A stretch of DNA of 64,000 bases from assembly GCF_963082655.1 (NCBI RefSeq), contig NC_081554.1, positions 128,780,962 through 128,844,961 of the forward strand, given 5' to 3'. Made by a program: the position numbers and the translations under genes. This DNA comes from Stomoxys calcitrans. Lineage: Eukaryota; Arthropoda; Insecta; Diptera; Muscidae. The notes under the pieces were generated by a model. It worked only from the letters and a program-made list of their open reading frames with translations. It was not told the DNA's origin and ran no database searches. This document shows positions 9,784 through 21,374 of this stretch, one piece after another (position 1 is the first letter of the stretch; every line of letters starts with the position of its first letter).

Positions 9784-11035
9784 GTTTAATGGGTTAGGTT
9801 AGATTTAAGTGGAAGTCTACAATCAGACTCACTTGGACGTTTTCGTCCATTGTGATACCACAGGAACAGAAAAAGGAAGATGACTTCTAGTTCCTACTGT
9901 TGAACCATCCAAATCGCTTTAAAAAGCTCAACAACTTGCGAATGTTCCTATCCGCTAAATCAGACAGGTTCTCAAAGAAATGAGAACCTAAAGTGGAACT
10001 CCTTCTGACTGGCTGTGCGGAACACACACAAAGACTGTGTTCTATAATCTCTTTTTCTTCCACGTCCTCACAGCTTCTGTTACTGGCAACCTTCAGTCTG
10101 TCAGCATGTTTTCCGATTAGACAGTGACCGAGGGCCGTTTTGTGTTCAGAAATACGTTCTCCAGGGATTTAATAGCAAATCGTCGATATTTATGTCAATC
10201 GTCGTTATGAAATTATATCTCAGCTATTCCTGTCTTGCACGGATTTACACCTAAACCACTTTTGGTAGCCTCCTTCGCTGTTGCATCCTGAAGTGTATCT
10301 CTTAGAGTGCTAGGAAACTTTCTAACCGCAATATTCATGTCATCCGCATTCACGACCACTTTTATACCTTTTTCTTCCAGAGACAATCATTTATTATTGT
10401 GGCTATATTCCAAAGTAGAGGAGGCAGTATACCTCCTTGAGGAGTTCCTCTGCTGACCCATCTCTTTAAACCACAGATCCCAAGACTGCCGTAAAGCATC
10501 TTTTAGTAAGTAAGTTATTAATAAACTTTCTTACGGTAGAGCTGATGCCTAGAAACTCCAACGCCTTTATGATGGACGTCGATTTTACATTTTTGAAAGC
10601 ACCTTCAATGTCAAGCAATGCTACTTTTGTATATTCCTTGACAGCGAGAGAACTCTCTATGTAGGTCATGAAGGGCTGTTTGGGTGAATTTGCCTTTACT
10701 ATATGCTGCAGCGACAGGCGATCTCAAGAGATCTTCAGCAGAAAGGATGACGGAAAAAATCTTTCGCCTTCATTTGGTAAGGTTTTGCTGCTTTCGGACT
10801 GAAAACGACCTTCGTGTTCCTCCATCCCACAAATATATATGACATGCTGATACAAGCAGAGTATATCTCCCTAATCCAAGGAACCAGTCTATCAGACACA
10901 GCTTATAATTCAACCGGTGATACATCATCAGGGCCTGGCGACTTAAAAGAGCCGAAACTTCTTATCACCCAAGGTTTTTTTGTCTCTGACATAATTTCCC
11001 CAATAACCTCCGAAGAATGCATACCGGTTTAATTA
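9784..11035 (-). pseudogene. LINE-1 family copy, decayed and internally deleted
   Basis: Minus-strand non-LTR retrotransposon. From its 3' end at the left: a tail CTAACCTAACCC, a 3' UTR, the C-terminal zinc-knuckle region (SCEDVEEKEIIEHSLC), a short RNase H piece, then a direct jump into reverse transcriptase near 10.2 kb. RT motifs are visible: RGTPQGGILPPLLWNIA (about 10.4-10.5 kb), an active-site remnant VVNADDM in place of YADD, and LLDIEGAFKNV near 10.62 kb. The 10.8-11.0 kb part covers the region before RT. Many frameshifts and the loss of the RT-RNase H link make it inactive. The two halves match the copies at 52.7-54.1 and 56.3-57.8 kb. Confidence 0.85.
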
Positions 11036-11099
11036 CACGAATTAAAATTATTGTTATGCACGGTCTGTACCAGTAATGAGCACACTATCACGGTTGAAG

Positions 11100-11285
11100 T
11101 TGTGTTAGTGCGAGGGGCAATAAAAAACAACAACCAACTCACCATTCACAAGTACGGTCAAATGGTGCCACCAGCCCATTAAACGCACCAAACTGTGACT
11201 TTTTCTGGATGCATTGTTAGATCTTGCAATGCTTCTAGGTGATCTCCACTCCAAAATCGACAATTCTGCTTATGTACGTACCCTG
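11100..11285 (-). pseudogene. Tc1/mariner-superfamily transposase scrap
   Basis: Minus-strand reading gives GYVHKQNCRFWSGDHLEAL and then MHPEKVTVWCV, the block just after the second catalytic aspartate in this transposase group. It is better conserved than the 1.2-kb remnant and comes from a related element. The sequence is cut on the right at about 11285, where a C-family Helentron-like unit begins, so the open frame 11179-11406 is a fusion of the two. Confidence 0.8.
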
Positions 11286-11775
11286 TGGCTACTAAAGCCT
11301 TTAAGGGCATATCGGATGAAAGATATATATAGGAGTTATATCTAAATATGAACCGATTTCGATGAAATTTTGAACTCATGTTGCAATGGCAAATGAAGCA
11401 TCCCAAGCTAAATTTTGTAAGGATCGGACAAAATTGTTGCTACCACAGCCATAAAATTCATATCGGAAGAAAGATATATATGGGAGCTATCTCTAAATCT
11501 GTTCCGATTTTCTCCAAAGTCAATAGCGTTTGTCCTTGGACCAAACAGTGACTTCAGACTTAAGATTTTATAACAATCGGACAACAAATGCGACCGGTAC
11601 CTTTATCACAAGAATACATGGACAGACAGACGGACATAGCTAAATCGAAGAAGGAAGTAATTCTAAGCCCATCGGTGTACTTATCAATGAGTCCAACTCT
11701 TCTGCGTCTTAGCGTTGCAAGCAAATGCACAAAGTTATAACACCCAGTACCACAGTGGTGTTGTAGGGTATAAAA
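11286..11775 (-). repeat. Helentron-like C element, minus orientation
   Basis: The 5' end is on the right: ATACCCTACAACACCACTGT then GGTACTGGGTGTTATAACTT, a GTCCGTCTGTCTGTCC tract near 11.62 kb, and C-family units with GGAAGAAAGATATATATGGG. It is fused on the left to the mariner scrap, so the 3' half is missing. Confidence 0.8.
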
Positions 11776-12109
11776 ATTAAGTTATAGCGATAAGCCTACT
11801 AATTTTGGCAGCAGATACGATTTGATGTCAAAGTCATAAAAATCCACTTTTTTTCGGTAAATGGTCATAAAGTATTATGAAAATTACGTTTTGTGTTGTA
11901 AATACATAGTGGCTTAAAAACAAAAAAAAAAAAGATTTTTAAATTTTTTTTTAAAAAAAAAAATATATAAAAAATATCGACCGCTTCGGGACGACGTATT
12001 TTCATTCTAAACACCACAGACGAATAATAACCAATACCGCGACAAATTTTATCAAGAGAGTTTTTAGCATTAGTGACACTGAGTCTCACGCGAGAAACGA
12101 GGGAAGAAT
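11776..12109. other. Unassigned sequence with A/T homopolymers
   Basis: A/T runs at about 11.92-11.98 kb. No supported gene. Confidence 0.5.
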
Positions 12110-13107
12110 AAACAAGTAAAAGCGTGCTAAGTTCGGCCGGGCCGAATCTTATATACCCTCCACCATGGATCGCATTTGTCGAGTTCTTTTCCCGGAATCT
12201 CTTCTTAGGCAAAACAGGATATAAGAAAAGATTTGCTCTGCTATTAGAGCGATATCAAGATATGGTCCGGTTTGGACCACAATTAAATTATATGTTGGAG
12301 ACCTGTGTCAGCCAATTCGAATAAGAATTGCGCTCTTTGTGGGCTCAAAAAGTTAAATAGAGAGATCGATTTATATGGGAGCTGTATCGGGCTATGGACC
12401 GACTTGTACTTTATTTGACATAGTTGTTGAAAGTAACAATAAAAAACGTCTTGCGAAATTTCAGCCAAATCGGATAGGAATTGCGCCCTCTAGAGGCACA
12501 AGAAGTCAAGACCCCAGATCGGTTTATATGGCAGTTATATCAGGTTATGGACCGATTTGAACCATACTTGGCACAGTTGTTGGATATAATAACGAAATAC
12601 GTCGTGCAAAATTTCATTCCAATCGGATAAGAATTGCGCACTCTAGAGGCTCAAGAAGTCAAGACCCAAGGTAGGTTTATATGGCAGCTATATCAGTTTA
12701 TAAACCGATTTGAACCATACTTGACACAGTTGTTGGATATCATAACAAAACACGTCGTACAAAATTTCATCCCAATCGGATAAGAATTGGGCACTCTAGA
12801 GGCTCAAGAATCAAGACCCAAGATCGGTTTATATGGCATGGCATGGACCGATATGGCCCATTTACAATACCAACCGACCTACACTAATAAGAAGTATTTG
12901 TGCAAAATTTCAAGCGGCTAGCTTTACTCCTTCGGAAGTTAGCGTGCTTTCGACAGACAGACGGACGGACGGACATGGCTAGATCGACATAAAATTTCAC
13001 GACGATCAAGAATATGTATACTTTATGGGTCTCAGACGAATATTTCGAGTAGTTACAATCAGAATGACGAAATTAGTATACCCCCCACCTAATGGTGGAG
13101 GGGTATA
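12110..13107 (-). repeat. Helentron-like B element, minus orientation, near full length
   Basis: Left edge AAACAAGTAAAAGCGTGC and palindrome GTTCGGCCGGGCCGAAT (the 3' end), then B units near 153 bp, a GTCY tract near 12.96 kb, and the 5' end TATACCCCTCCACCAT at the right. It directly touches a 3' fragment of an A element in the opposite orientation. Confidence 0.88.
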
Positions 13108-13253
13108 CCGATTTGGTCCAAATCGGCTGATATTTCGATATAGCTGCTATGGGGGCATAATTTATGCAGATTTCTTCGGATTACGACAAAAGATGGTTTA
13201 CACGTATACCGGATGTGGTGGGTATCCAAAGTTTAACGCCTTTTTACTTGTTT
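13108..13253 (+). repeat. Helentron-like A element, 3' end lacking the hairpin
   Basis: Final part of family A: GATATAGCTGCTATGGGGGC, GATGGTTTACACGTATACC, GGTGGGTATCCAAAGTTTAA, then CGCCTTTTTACTTGTTT. The normal palindrome CGGCCCGGCCGAACTT has been lost cleanly between AAGTT and AACGCC. Confidence 0.85.
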
Positions 13254-15002
13254 CTTTGTGTACTTGCTTGGACTTCTGCTAATTTTACTCTCATCTAGGG
13301 AGTTTATTTTACCTTAAAATATCTTTTGTTCTTTTTTTATATAAACTCCAAATACGACTAGCATTTGTATGATGCTTCAATACTACAATATAACTCAAGT
13401 CCATTTCTCTACATATCTTATTTGATATCATAGGCAAGATCTGTATTGGGGTAGGAGTAGAAAAATTTTTTAGGTTCATGGAAAAATAATTCATTTCATA
13501 TTTGCAAACATTTATTTTCCCTTAGGCATGGGTATGGAAAATCAAATTTAGAAATTCTATTTTAACATTGCTTACTGCCTGCACTATCGAATACACGTGG
13601 GGAGTATGGCTAAGGTATGAGACTTGCATTTAAATACCTTTTGGCAGAGTGAATTTGTTGGAAAAATTTTTGTTTTCAACATTTGATTTTGGTCCAGTGC
13701 ATATAATAAAAAATGCGGAATGTCATGGCAAAGCTCTGTGTGTGAGAGGAGATGTCTTTCCCAAATGATTTCTTATTTTTTGTGGTTTACATAGGAAAAT
13801 CTAATGGATTCTTGTTATTTTTGCCATGTGTACAATTGCAGGGGCAAAACTAGATTTGAAATTAAAAAATGCATACAAAAGATTTTTGCCATCATCATTT
13901 TTTTTTTTTTTGGTTTATCTTGATACAAAACCTCAAACATGAATTACACATTGCGAATGACTCTAGAATTTTGTGATAAAAATCTGGCATTTTTACGACT
14001 CTCACATACATAGACTTTTTTTGTTGGGTTTTATCAATTTGCTAATGGAATTCGTTAACATGATATACAAATATAAAGTATTTTTGAGTGAGGCCATTGT
14101 GAATGCTTGAAATGTGGTATACCTAAATCACAAGAGCCTTAAAAATATCTATCTATTCATTCTCTCTCTGGATTGGAATATTTTATGTTTTTTTTTTCCT
14201 TTGTATCTATGAAACATATATCACACCCAACCATCACTATTTCTACACCCACTGCTACTCTTCATTGCTCAATAATTTTGGGACTTGGATAGCAATTTTC
14301 AAATCGCAGTTCCGTATGGCTGCCTTAATGGGGATAACTGATAGTGATCGCAACACGTACGATTTCTATAAATGTGAATTAAAAAACTCAGACGGTGTGT
14401 TATGATTATTGCACTATTTAAACACGCCAAAAGCATCACGATTTGCTGTCAGGTAGCTGGTGTGGAATTTTAAAGACCAATGAACTATGCACACGCCTTT
14501 TATTTGTGGTTTATGCAAAAACCATAAAAATCAAATACACAAAATGCGAAAATAATTGAGCACCCAGCAAGGAAAAATAAAATTCGCCAACTAAATCGGT
14601 CAAGCAGTTCACACAAACCAACCATCAAATGTAACTTATGAAAATTTAATGATGTTATTAAAAATTCCGACACGCATATTTTGCCCAAGCAAACAAACAA
14701 ACAGACAAATATTAATTATTGGAATATACTCCGCAACGCAATTGGGAAATATGCTAATTTAAGGGGCACATAGGAAATGTGATGTGAACACCAAATGGGG
14801 AAATTTGAATCAGGAAATACGCGTTATAAAACCAAACCAACCAACCTTATACCAGATGACGAAGAAGTGCACTCTGCGTTAATATAGATGCATAGCAAGT
14901 TAGAGGAGAATCTATGGAATGAAACTGAAGTTTGCTGAATGACGATAAAAGGAAATATTTTTTTTTTTTTGTAAAAGATACATTCTGTATGAGAGGGGTC
15001 TT
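13254..15002. other. Unique AT-rich sequence without genes
   Basis: The longest clean non-repeat stretch in the left half. Short open frames have no recognisable similarity. I see no splice-bounded exon. It may be intron or intergenic DNA. Confidence 0.6.
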
Positions 15003-15235
15003 AAAATGACCAATTTACGATCCTTTGCAGAATGTCATGGAATTCTAAGCCAATTATCTATACATATGCAAATGCAAATTTGTCCATGTTCCTTTAAGGA
15101 ACAGGGCAAAATTCTCACGTATCACCGAGTGCTGTCCAATACAAGTTTAAGCTCAATCATAAGGCGCCTCCTTGTTATAGGCGAGTTTCAACGGCGTGCC
15201 GCAGGGAGACACCTCTTTGGGGAGAAGTTTTTATA
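15003..15235 (-). repeat. tRNA-derived SINE, truncated
   Basis: Same body as the SINEs at 37.9 and 54.2 kb: minus-strand TCTCCCCAAAGAGGTGTCTC, GGCACGCCGTTGAAACTC and the segment containing TTAAACTTG and GGACAGCACTC. The tRNA-like head is missing, cut by a Helentron-like element that starts at 15231. Confidence 0.75.
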
Positions 15236-16596
15236 CCCACCACCGTAGCATAGGGGTTATATTCATTTAGTCATTCCATTTGCAACAAATCGAAATATCA
15301 ATTTCCGACCCTACAAAGTATATATATTTCGGATCGTCGTAAAATTCTAAGACGATTTAACGATGTCCCTGTGTCTGTCCGTCCGTCAGTTTTAATCACT
15401 CTAGAGCCTTCAAAAATTGAGATGTTGAGCTGAAATTTGGCACAGATACGTTTTTTTGATGCACGCTGACTAAGTTCTTGTACCGGCCAAATCGGACCAT
15501 ATTTGGATATAGCTGCTATATAGACCGATTTTCCGATAAAGGGTATATTGACCCTAAAAACTTTATTTTTCATCCGATTTTGCTGAAATTTGAAACAGTG
15601 AGTAGTTTAAGTCTTCCCGACCATTGACCCAAATTTGGTTCGGATGGGACTATATTTAGATATAGCTGCCATATAGACTGAACTGCCGATAAAGGGTCTG
15701 AAGTCCATAAAAGCTTTTTTTAAACCGATTTTTAACCTGAAAATTAAAACAATGGGATATTTTAAGCCTCCCGGCATCTGACCCAAATATGGTTCTGATC
15801 GGACAATATTTAGATATAGCTGCCTTATAGACCGATCCGCCGATAAGGGGTCTGAAGGCCATAAAAGCTTTATTTTTATCCGCTTTCGCTGAAATTTGGA
15901 ATAGTGCGCAGTTTTAAGCGTCTCAATATCCGACCTAAAAATGGCATAGATCGGAATATACAGGGTGGCTGATGAAAGCCGCTACCAAAAAAAAATGTAA
16001 TAACTTTTTTTCTATTTAATAATAATAATTTAATAATTAATTTAATTAATTAATTAATTAATTTAATTAATAATAATTTAATAATTAATTTAATAATTTA
16101 ATTTAACATGAATAAAAGAAAAATGTATTCCATACACCGAAAAAAAAATGTAGCAATATTCATCATTGTAGCAATATTCATCAGCCACCCTGTATTTAGA
16201 TATAGCTGCCATAGAGACCGATCTGCCGATAAAGGATCTGAAGTCCATAAAAGCTTTTTTTTTAACCGATTTTTAACCTGAAATTTAAAACAATCGGTTA
16301 TTTTAAGGCTCCCAATATAGGACACAAATATGGTTCAGATCGGACTATATTTAAATATAGCTGCCATATAGACCGATCTGCCATAAAGGATCTGAAGTCC
16401 ATAAAAGCTTTATTTTTTATCCGATTTCGCTGAAATTTGGAATAGTGCGCTGTTTTAGGTCTCCCGACGTCCGTTCCTAATATGATTTGTGTCGGACAAT
16501 ATTTCGATGTAGTTTTCATACAGAGCGATCTGCCGATAAAGGGTCTGAAGCTCATAAAAGCTTTATTTATTACCCGATTTTGTTGAAATTTAAAAT
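15231..16596 (+). repeat. Helentron-like element, E variant, interrupted by a MITE
   Basis: Starts TTATACCCACCACCGTAG, has the core CCGACCCTACAAAGTATATA and a GTCTGTCCGTCCGTC tract, then units of about 150-160 bp with AAGGGTCTGAAGTCCATAAA. Family A units instead have AGGGTCTTAGGCCCATAAAA, so E is a sister lineage. It lacks its own 3' end: at 16597 another element's 3' end begins, in the opposite orientation. Confidence 0.85.
15961..16192 (+). mobile_element. 232-bp MITE with TA target duplication, copy 1
   Basis: Bounded by perfect 16-bp inverted repeats CAGGGTGGCTGATGAA and TTCATCAGCCACCCTG, with TA on both sides, the hallmark of Tc1/mariner-type insertion. The interior is mostly AT-rich (TTAATTAA-type repeats) with a subterminal repeat TAGCAATATTCATCA. 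There is no coding capacity, so it must use a transposase made elsewhere. It sits inside an E-type tandem unit, and removing it with one TA restores the unit. It appears identical to the copy at 38332-38563. Confidence 0.93.
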
Positions 16597-18130
16597 AAAC
16601 AAGTAAAAAGGCGTTAAGTTCGGCCGGGCCGAACTTTGGATACCCACCACCTCGGGTATATATATAAACCATCTTTCATCAAAATCTGGTGAAAATTGCA
16701 TACCTTATGTCCCATAGCAATGTTTATCGAAATATGATCCGATTTGGACCAAATACTAATAAGTACAAGTCATTGTTCAATTATTTATAACAAAATATTC
16801 GTCTTTTTAGTAGCTATATCTAAAAGTAAACCGATCTGAATCATATATAATATGGATGTTGAAAAGCCTAATATAAGTCAATGTGTCAAATTTCAGTAAA
16901 ATCGGATTATAAATGCGTCTTTTTTGGGGCCAAGACTTTAAATCGAGATATCGGTCTATAAGGCAGCTATATGCAAATCCTGATCGAAATAGATCAAATT
17001 GCAGAAATATGTGGAGGGGCTTAACTTAACTGTCCCAAATTCCGGCAACATCAGACAATAAATGCTCCTTTTATGGGCCCAAAATATTAAATCGGGAGAT
17101 CGGTCTATATGGCAGCTATATCCAAATTTGGACCGATTAGACTGAAATTGAAGAAGGATGTCGATGGGGCTAACACAACTCACTGTCCCAAATTGCGGCG
17201 ACATCGGACAATAAATGCGCTTTTTGTGGCCCCAAAACCTAAAACCGAGAGATCGGTCTATATGGCAGCTATATTCAAATCTGGACCGATCTGTGCCATA
17301 ATGCAGAAGTATGTCATGGGGTTTAACTTAACTCACTGTCCCAAATTTCGCCGACATCGGACAATCAATGCGCCTTTTATGGGCCTAAGACCCTAAATTG
17401 GAGGATCGGTCTATATGGCAGCTATATCCAAATCTGAATCAAATTTACGAAGGATGTCGAAAGGCCTTACACAATTCACTGTCCCAAATTTCAGCAAAAT
17501 CGGATAATAAATGTGGCTTTTATGGGCTTAAGACCCTAAATTGGAGGATCGGTCTATATGGCAGCTATATCCAAATCTGAACCGATCTGAGCCACATTGA
17601 CGAAGAATGTCGACGGACCTAACACAACTCGCTGTCCCAAATTTCAGCAAAATCGGATAATAAATGAGGCTTTTATGGGCCTTAGACCCTTAATCGGAGG
17701 ATTGGCCTATATGGCAGCTATATCCAAATCTGAACTGATCTGAGCCAAATTGACGAAGGATGTCGAAGGGCCTAATACAACTCACTGTCCCAAATTTCAG
17801 CAATATCGGATAATAAATGTGGCTTTTATGGGCCTAAGACCCTAAATCGGAGGATCGGTCTATATGGGGGCTATATCAAGATATAGACCAATATAGCCCA
17901 TCTTAGAACTTACCCTGCTTATGGACAAAAAAAGAATCTGTGCAAAGTTTCAGCTCAATATCTTTATTTTTGAAGACTGTAGCGTGATTTCAACAGACAA
18001 ATGGACGGACATGTCTAGATCGTCTTAGATTTTTACGCTGATCAAGAATATGTATACTTTATAGGGTCGGAAATAGATATTTCGATGTGTTGCAAACGGA
18101 AACCCACCCATCCTTCGGTGGTGGGTATAA
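16597..18130 (-). repeat. Helentron-like A element, full length, minus orientation
   Basis: 3' end on the left (AAACAAGTAAAAAGGCG, palindrome at 16618-16634), then about seven units of about 153 bp, each with GATCGGTCTATATGGCAGC and AACTCACTGTCCCAAATT. A shortened GTCY region lies near 18.0 kb, then the core, and the 5' end CCTTCGGTGGTGGGTATA. Open frames 16956-17580 are repeat-derived. Confidence 0.92.
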
Positions 18131-20247
18131 AAATCAATTTGTGTTTGTTTGTAGGTTTGTTTGTTTGTTTGTGTGTTCCTTATAGACTCAGAAACGGCTG
18201 AACCAATATTCTTGAAATTTTCACAGGTGGTGCATAATGATCCCGTGGTAAAAATAGTGTACTAAATTTTTGATATCTGAAGGGGGGCGGACCCTCCCCC
18301 TTACCCTAATTTTCAGAAACGCCAGATTTTGGAGATGGGTGGTGCGATTTAAGCGAAATTTTGTGTGCTCTCATATAATGCCCTAAAAATAAAAATTTTG
18401 TATCCAAATTTCGGATTGGGAACCTAGGGGGCCCGCCCCACCCTAAAACTTACCTAACATATATTTAGACCAATCACGACAATATGGAACTCAAATGAAA
18501 GGTATTTAGGATAAGAAAACGTATCTGATATCCAATTGTCGTACCAAGTGTTGGGGGGACGACCCCAACCCCCAAAACACCCCTAAATCGGACATATTTG
18601 CCGACCGTTGCAATATGGAACTCAAATGAAAGGTATTTGCGAGTAGAATACGAATCTGATATCCAAATGTGGGACCACGTTTCTGGAGGGGTGCACCCCC
18701 AAACAGGTCTTATTTAGTGACCATGGGAATATGGGGCCTAAATAAAAGTTATTTGAGTGTAGAATTAGAATCTGATATCCAAACACCCCCAATGGGGGCA
18801 AATTTACGACCATAGCAATATGGGGCTCAAATGAAAGGTCTTTGGGAGTAAAGCACGAATCAGGTATCAATATTCGGGAAAAATGTCTATGTTGCCACCC
18901 CACCCCCACAACACCACCCAAATAGGAAGTATTTTCTGACTTTTGCAATATGAAGCTCAAATAAGAGGGTTTATAGAGTGGAACACGAATCCGATATATA
19001 TTTTCAAGGTCAACTCAATGAGTGGCCGCCCAACCCCCGAAACACCCCCCAAGCATGCCATGTTTGCCGACTATAGAAATATGGGGCTCAAATTAAAGGT
19101 ATTTTGGAGTAGACCATGTACCTGATATCAACATTAGGGGCCAACTGTCCAGGAGACGTCCCACCACCATAACAACTCCCCATTGGACGTATTAGGTCAC
19201 CAAGACATTTTGGGTCTTAAAGAAAGTGGGACTTAATATGTATGGTTTTTAGGGCCAATACCCGAAACCGGATATATTTGCTGACTTTTGCAATAAGGAG
19301 TTTAAATGAGATTAGAAAACGAATTTGGTATCCAATTTTGAGGGCAATGGCAATATGGAGTTCAAATCAATGATACATAGTAATATGAGAATAGAGCACG
19401 TTGCTGATATATTTTCCGGGCTTAGTGTTTGGGGGACCACCCCAATCCCTAAAACACCCCTAAATCGGGCATATTTACCGACCATGTCAATGTGGAGCTT
19501 AAATGAAAGGTATTGGGAGGTAGAGCAAGAATTGTTACCCACTTTCGGGACCAATTTTCTGGGGATCAACCCCTTTCCAAAAATACCCCACAAACAGCAA
19601 TTTTTTATTGTCAATCGCAATATGGGGCTCAAATAAAGATATTTGAGAGAAGAATAGAATTTTGATATCCAAATGTAGGACCAAGTATTTAGGGCATCAC
19701 CCCTAACCCAAAACACCCCCACAGGGTACAAATTTTTCGACCATGCCAATATGTGGCTCAAGTGAAAGGTATTTGGGATCAGAAAACGAATTTGATACCC
19801 TATTTTGGGGTCATGTGTTAGGGGGACGGCTCATCGTGTAAACTCCCCTAACCCAATGGCAATATGGGGTTTAAATAAATGGTATTTGAAAGAGGAGCAT
19901 GATGCTGATATTTTTCAGGGCCAAGTGCCTGGGGGACGACCTCACCCCCGAAAACACCACTAAATCAGATATCACGAGAGTAGCGGGCTGAAATAAAGTA
20001 TTTAAAGAATGGAGTACACCTTACATCCAAACTTAAATTCGTAGACCAATGAAGATCATATGGGATTCAGATAAAGGCAGTTATATTGTTAAACTGTTAG
20101 TCAAGCAATATATCGCTTGACTAACAGTTTTTCGTAGCATGGTATTTCACTAAAAGATCTTTAATTGTCGAAAATAAATATTCCAAGGAAACTTTTGTTC
20201 CATAAAAAGTAAAAGAAGGCGCAGCGGAGCGTGCCCGGGTCAGCTAG
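18131..20247 (+). repeat. Helitron-like tandem-repeat element, D family
   Basis: Starts with a TTTGTTTGT-rich head and TATAGACTCAGAAACGGCTG, then roughly 120-130-bp units, each with CAATATGGGGCTCAAATGAA and a GGGACGACCCCACCCCC-like block. It ends GCGCAGCGGAGCGTGCCCGG then GTCAGCTAG and a T. A CTAG terminus after a GC-rich block fits canonical Helitrons, unlike the Helentron-like families. No Rep or helicase ORF is present. Open frames such as 19312-19761 minus are repeat-derived. Confidence 0.7.
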
Positions 20248-20269
20248 TTTCATATAGTAATTCAGGCGA

Positions 20270-20840
20270 ATCAATTTTACCATCAACGATATCTTTAACA
20301 AAGAGAACACCATGCACAGTTCTACGTTGCTCTAACGTATTTATGCTAAGCAACACACAATGAATCTATTCAAAGTTATTTAAATTTATTAATGCAAATT
20401 TACTAAATCCTTTTTGAACTCTTTCAATTCGATCCTTATATATCTTATAGATCGGGTTCCATATAATATCACAATATTCCAGTTGTGAACTTACGAAACC
20501 AAAGTATAAGGCTTTAATAGTTAACTGGTCCTTAAAATCCTTGGTATTTCCCTTTAGAAACGCTGGTTGAGAATTAGTCCTACTGATTATGTAATCCAAA
20601 TGTGGAATAAATGAAAGTTTTGTGTCTTAATATACTCCCAGATCTTTTATTACCGTTTCTCTCCCAACTAAATTATTGTGAAAGTTGTAGTCATTAAAAT
20701 TGTTAAAATTTAATACTTAGAAAAATTGAGGTTTATATTATTCTGCAGTCACTATGGAAGGAGTCTGTCAATGGCTTTTTGAAAAAGAATGCAATCATTT
20801 AGATTTCGAACAGTAGTATATAGTATATAATAAAACACAA
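20270..20840 (-). pseudogene. Non-LTR reverse transcriptase remnant, third LINE family
   Basis: The frame at 20366-20599 (minus) reads FKDQLTIKALYFGFVSSQLE, CDIIWNPIYKIYKDRIERVQ and KGFSKFALINLNNFE. This is the thumb/connection region after the RT active site in several insect non-LTR elements. Upstream sequence at 20.6-20.8 kb extends it with stops. It differs from LINE-1 and LINE-2 of this window. Clade is not assignable by eye. Confidence 0.7.
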
Positions 20841-20880
20841 CAAAGCGAAAAATAGCAGGTACATCATTAATAATAACTGT

Positions 20881-21260
20881 AACAAGTAAAAGCGCGCTAA
20901 GTTCGGCCGGGCCGAATCTTATCTACCCTCCACCATGGATCGCATATGTCGAGTGCTTTGCGCAGTATTTCCTTTTAGTCAAACAAAGAATAATGAATAT
21001 GGACGGGGGAGGAGGAGGCGCTTTATCAAGTTATAGTCCGATTCGGGTTAAAAAAGCAAAATCGTGAGATCGGTTTATATGGGAGCTGTGTCAAGCTATA
21101 GATCATTCAGACCATATTGCACACGTATATAAAAGTCATTGGGTAATATTTCAGTCCATATTCATAATCGGGAGATCGGTTTATATGGGAGCTGTATCAG
21201 GCTATAGATCGATTATATATAACTTAGACCAAACGTAAAAATTTTATAATAAATGTTTTC
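20881..21260 (-). repeat. Helentron-like B element, 3' fragment, minus orientation
   Basis: Starts AACAAGTAAAAGCGCGC with palindrome GTTCGGCCGGGCCGAAT and CTACCCTCCACCATGGATCG, then degenerate B units (GGTTTATATGGGAGCTGTAT). The 5' part is missing. Confidence 0.8.
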
Positions 21261-21374
21261 AATTGTGAGTGATGCTATATTTGCTTTCGGTGAAGGAGAG
21301 TCTCGAGTATCACTGGCTGAGTGCCAATGATACTCGAGATGACAAGGCGAGTTATTGGCGCCTTCAAATAACCA

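Noticed and set aside
9787..9800. Telomeric (TTAGG)n array
   Set aside because: Only one or two repeats occur, at the ends of LINE copies, and flies do not use this telomere repeat.
13254..15002. Host exons in the unique AT-rich stretches
   Set aside because: No open frame has convincing domain content or splice-bounded structure. Gene evidence would need RNA-seq or protein alignment.
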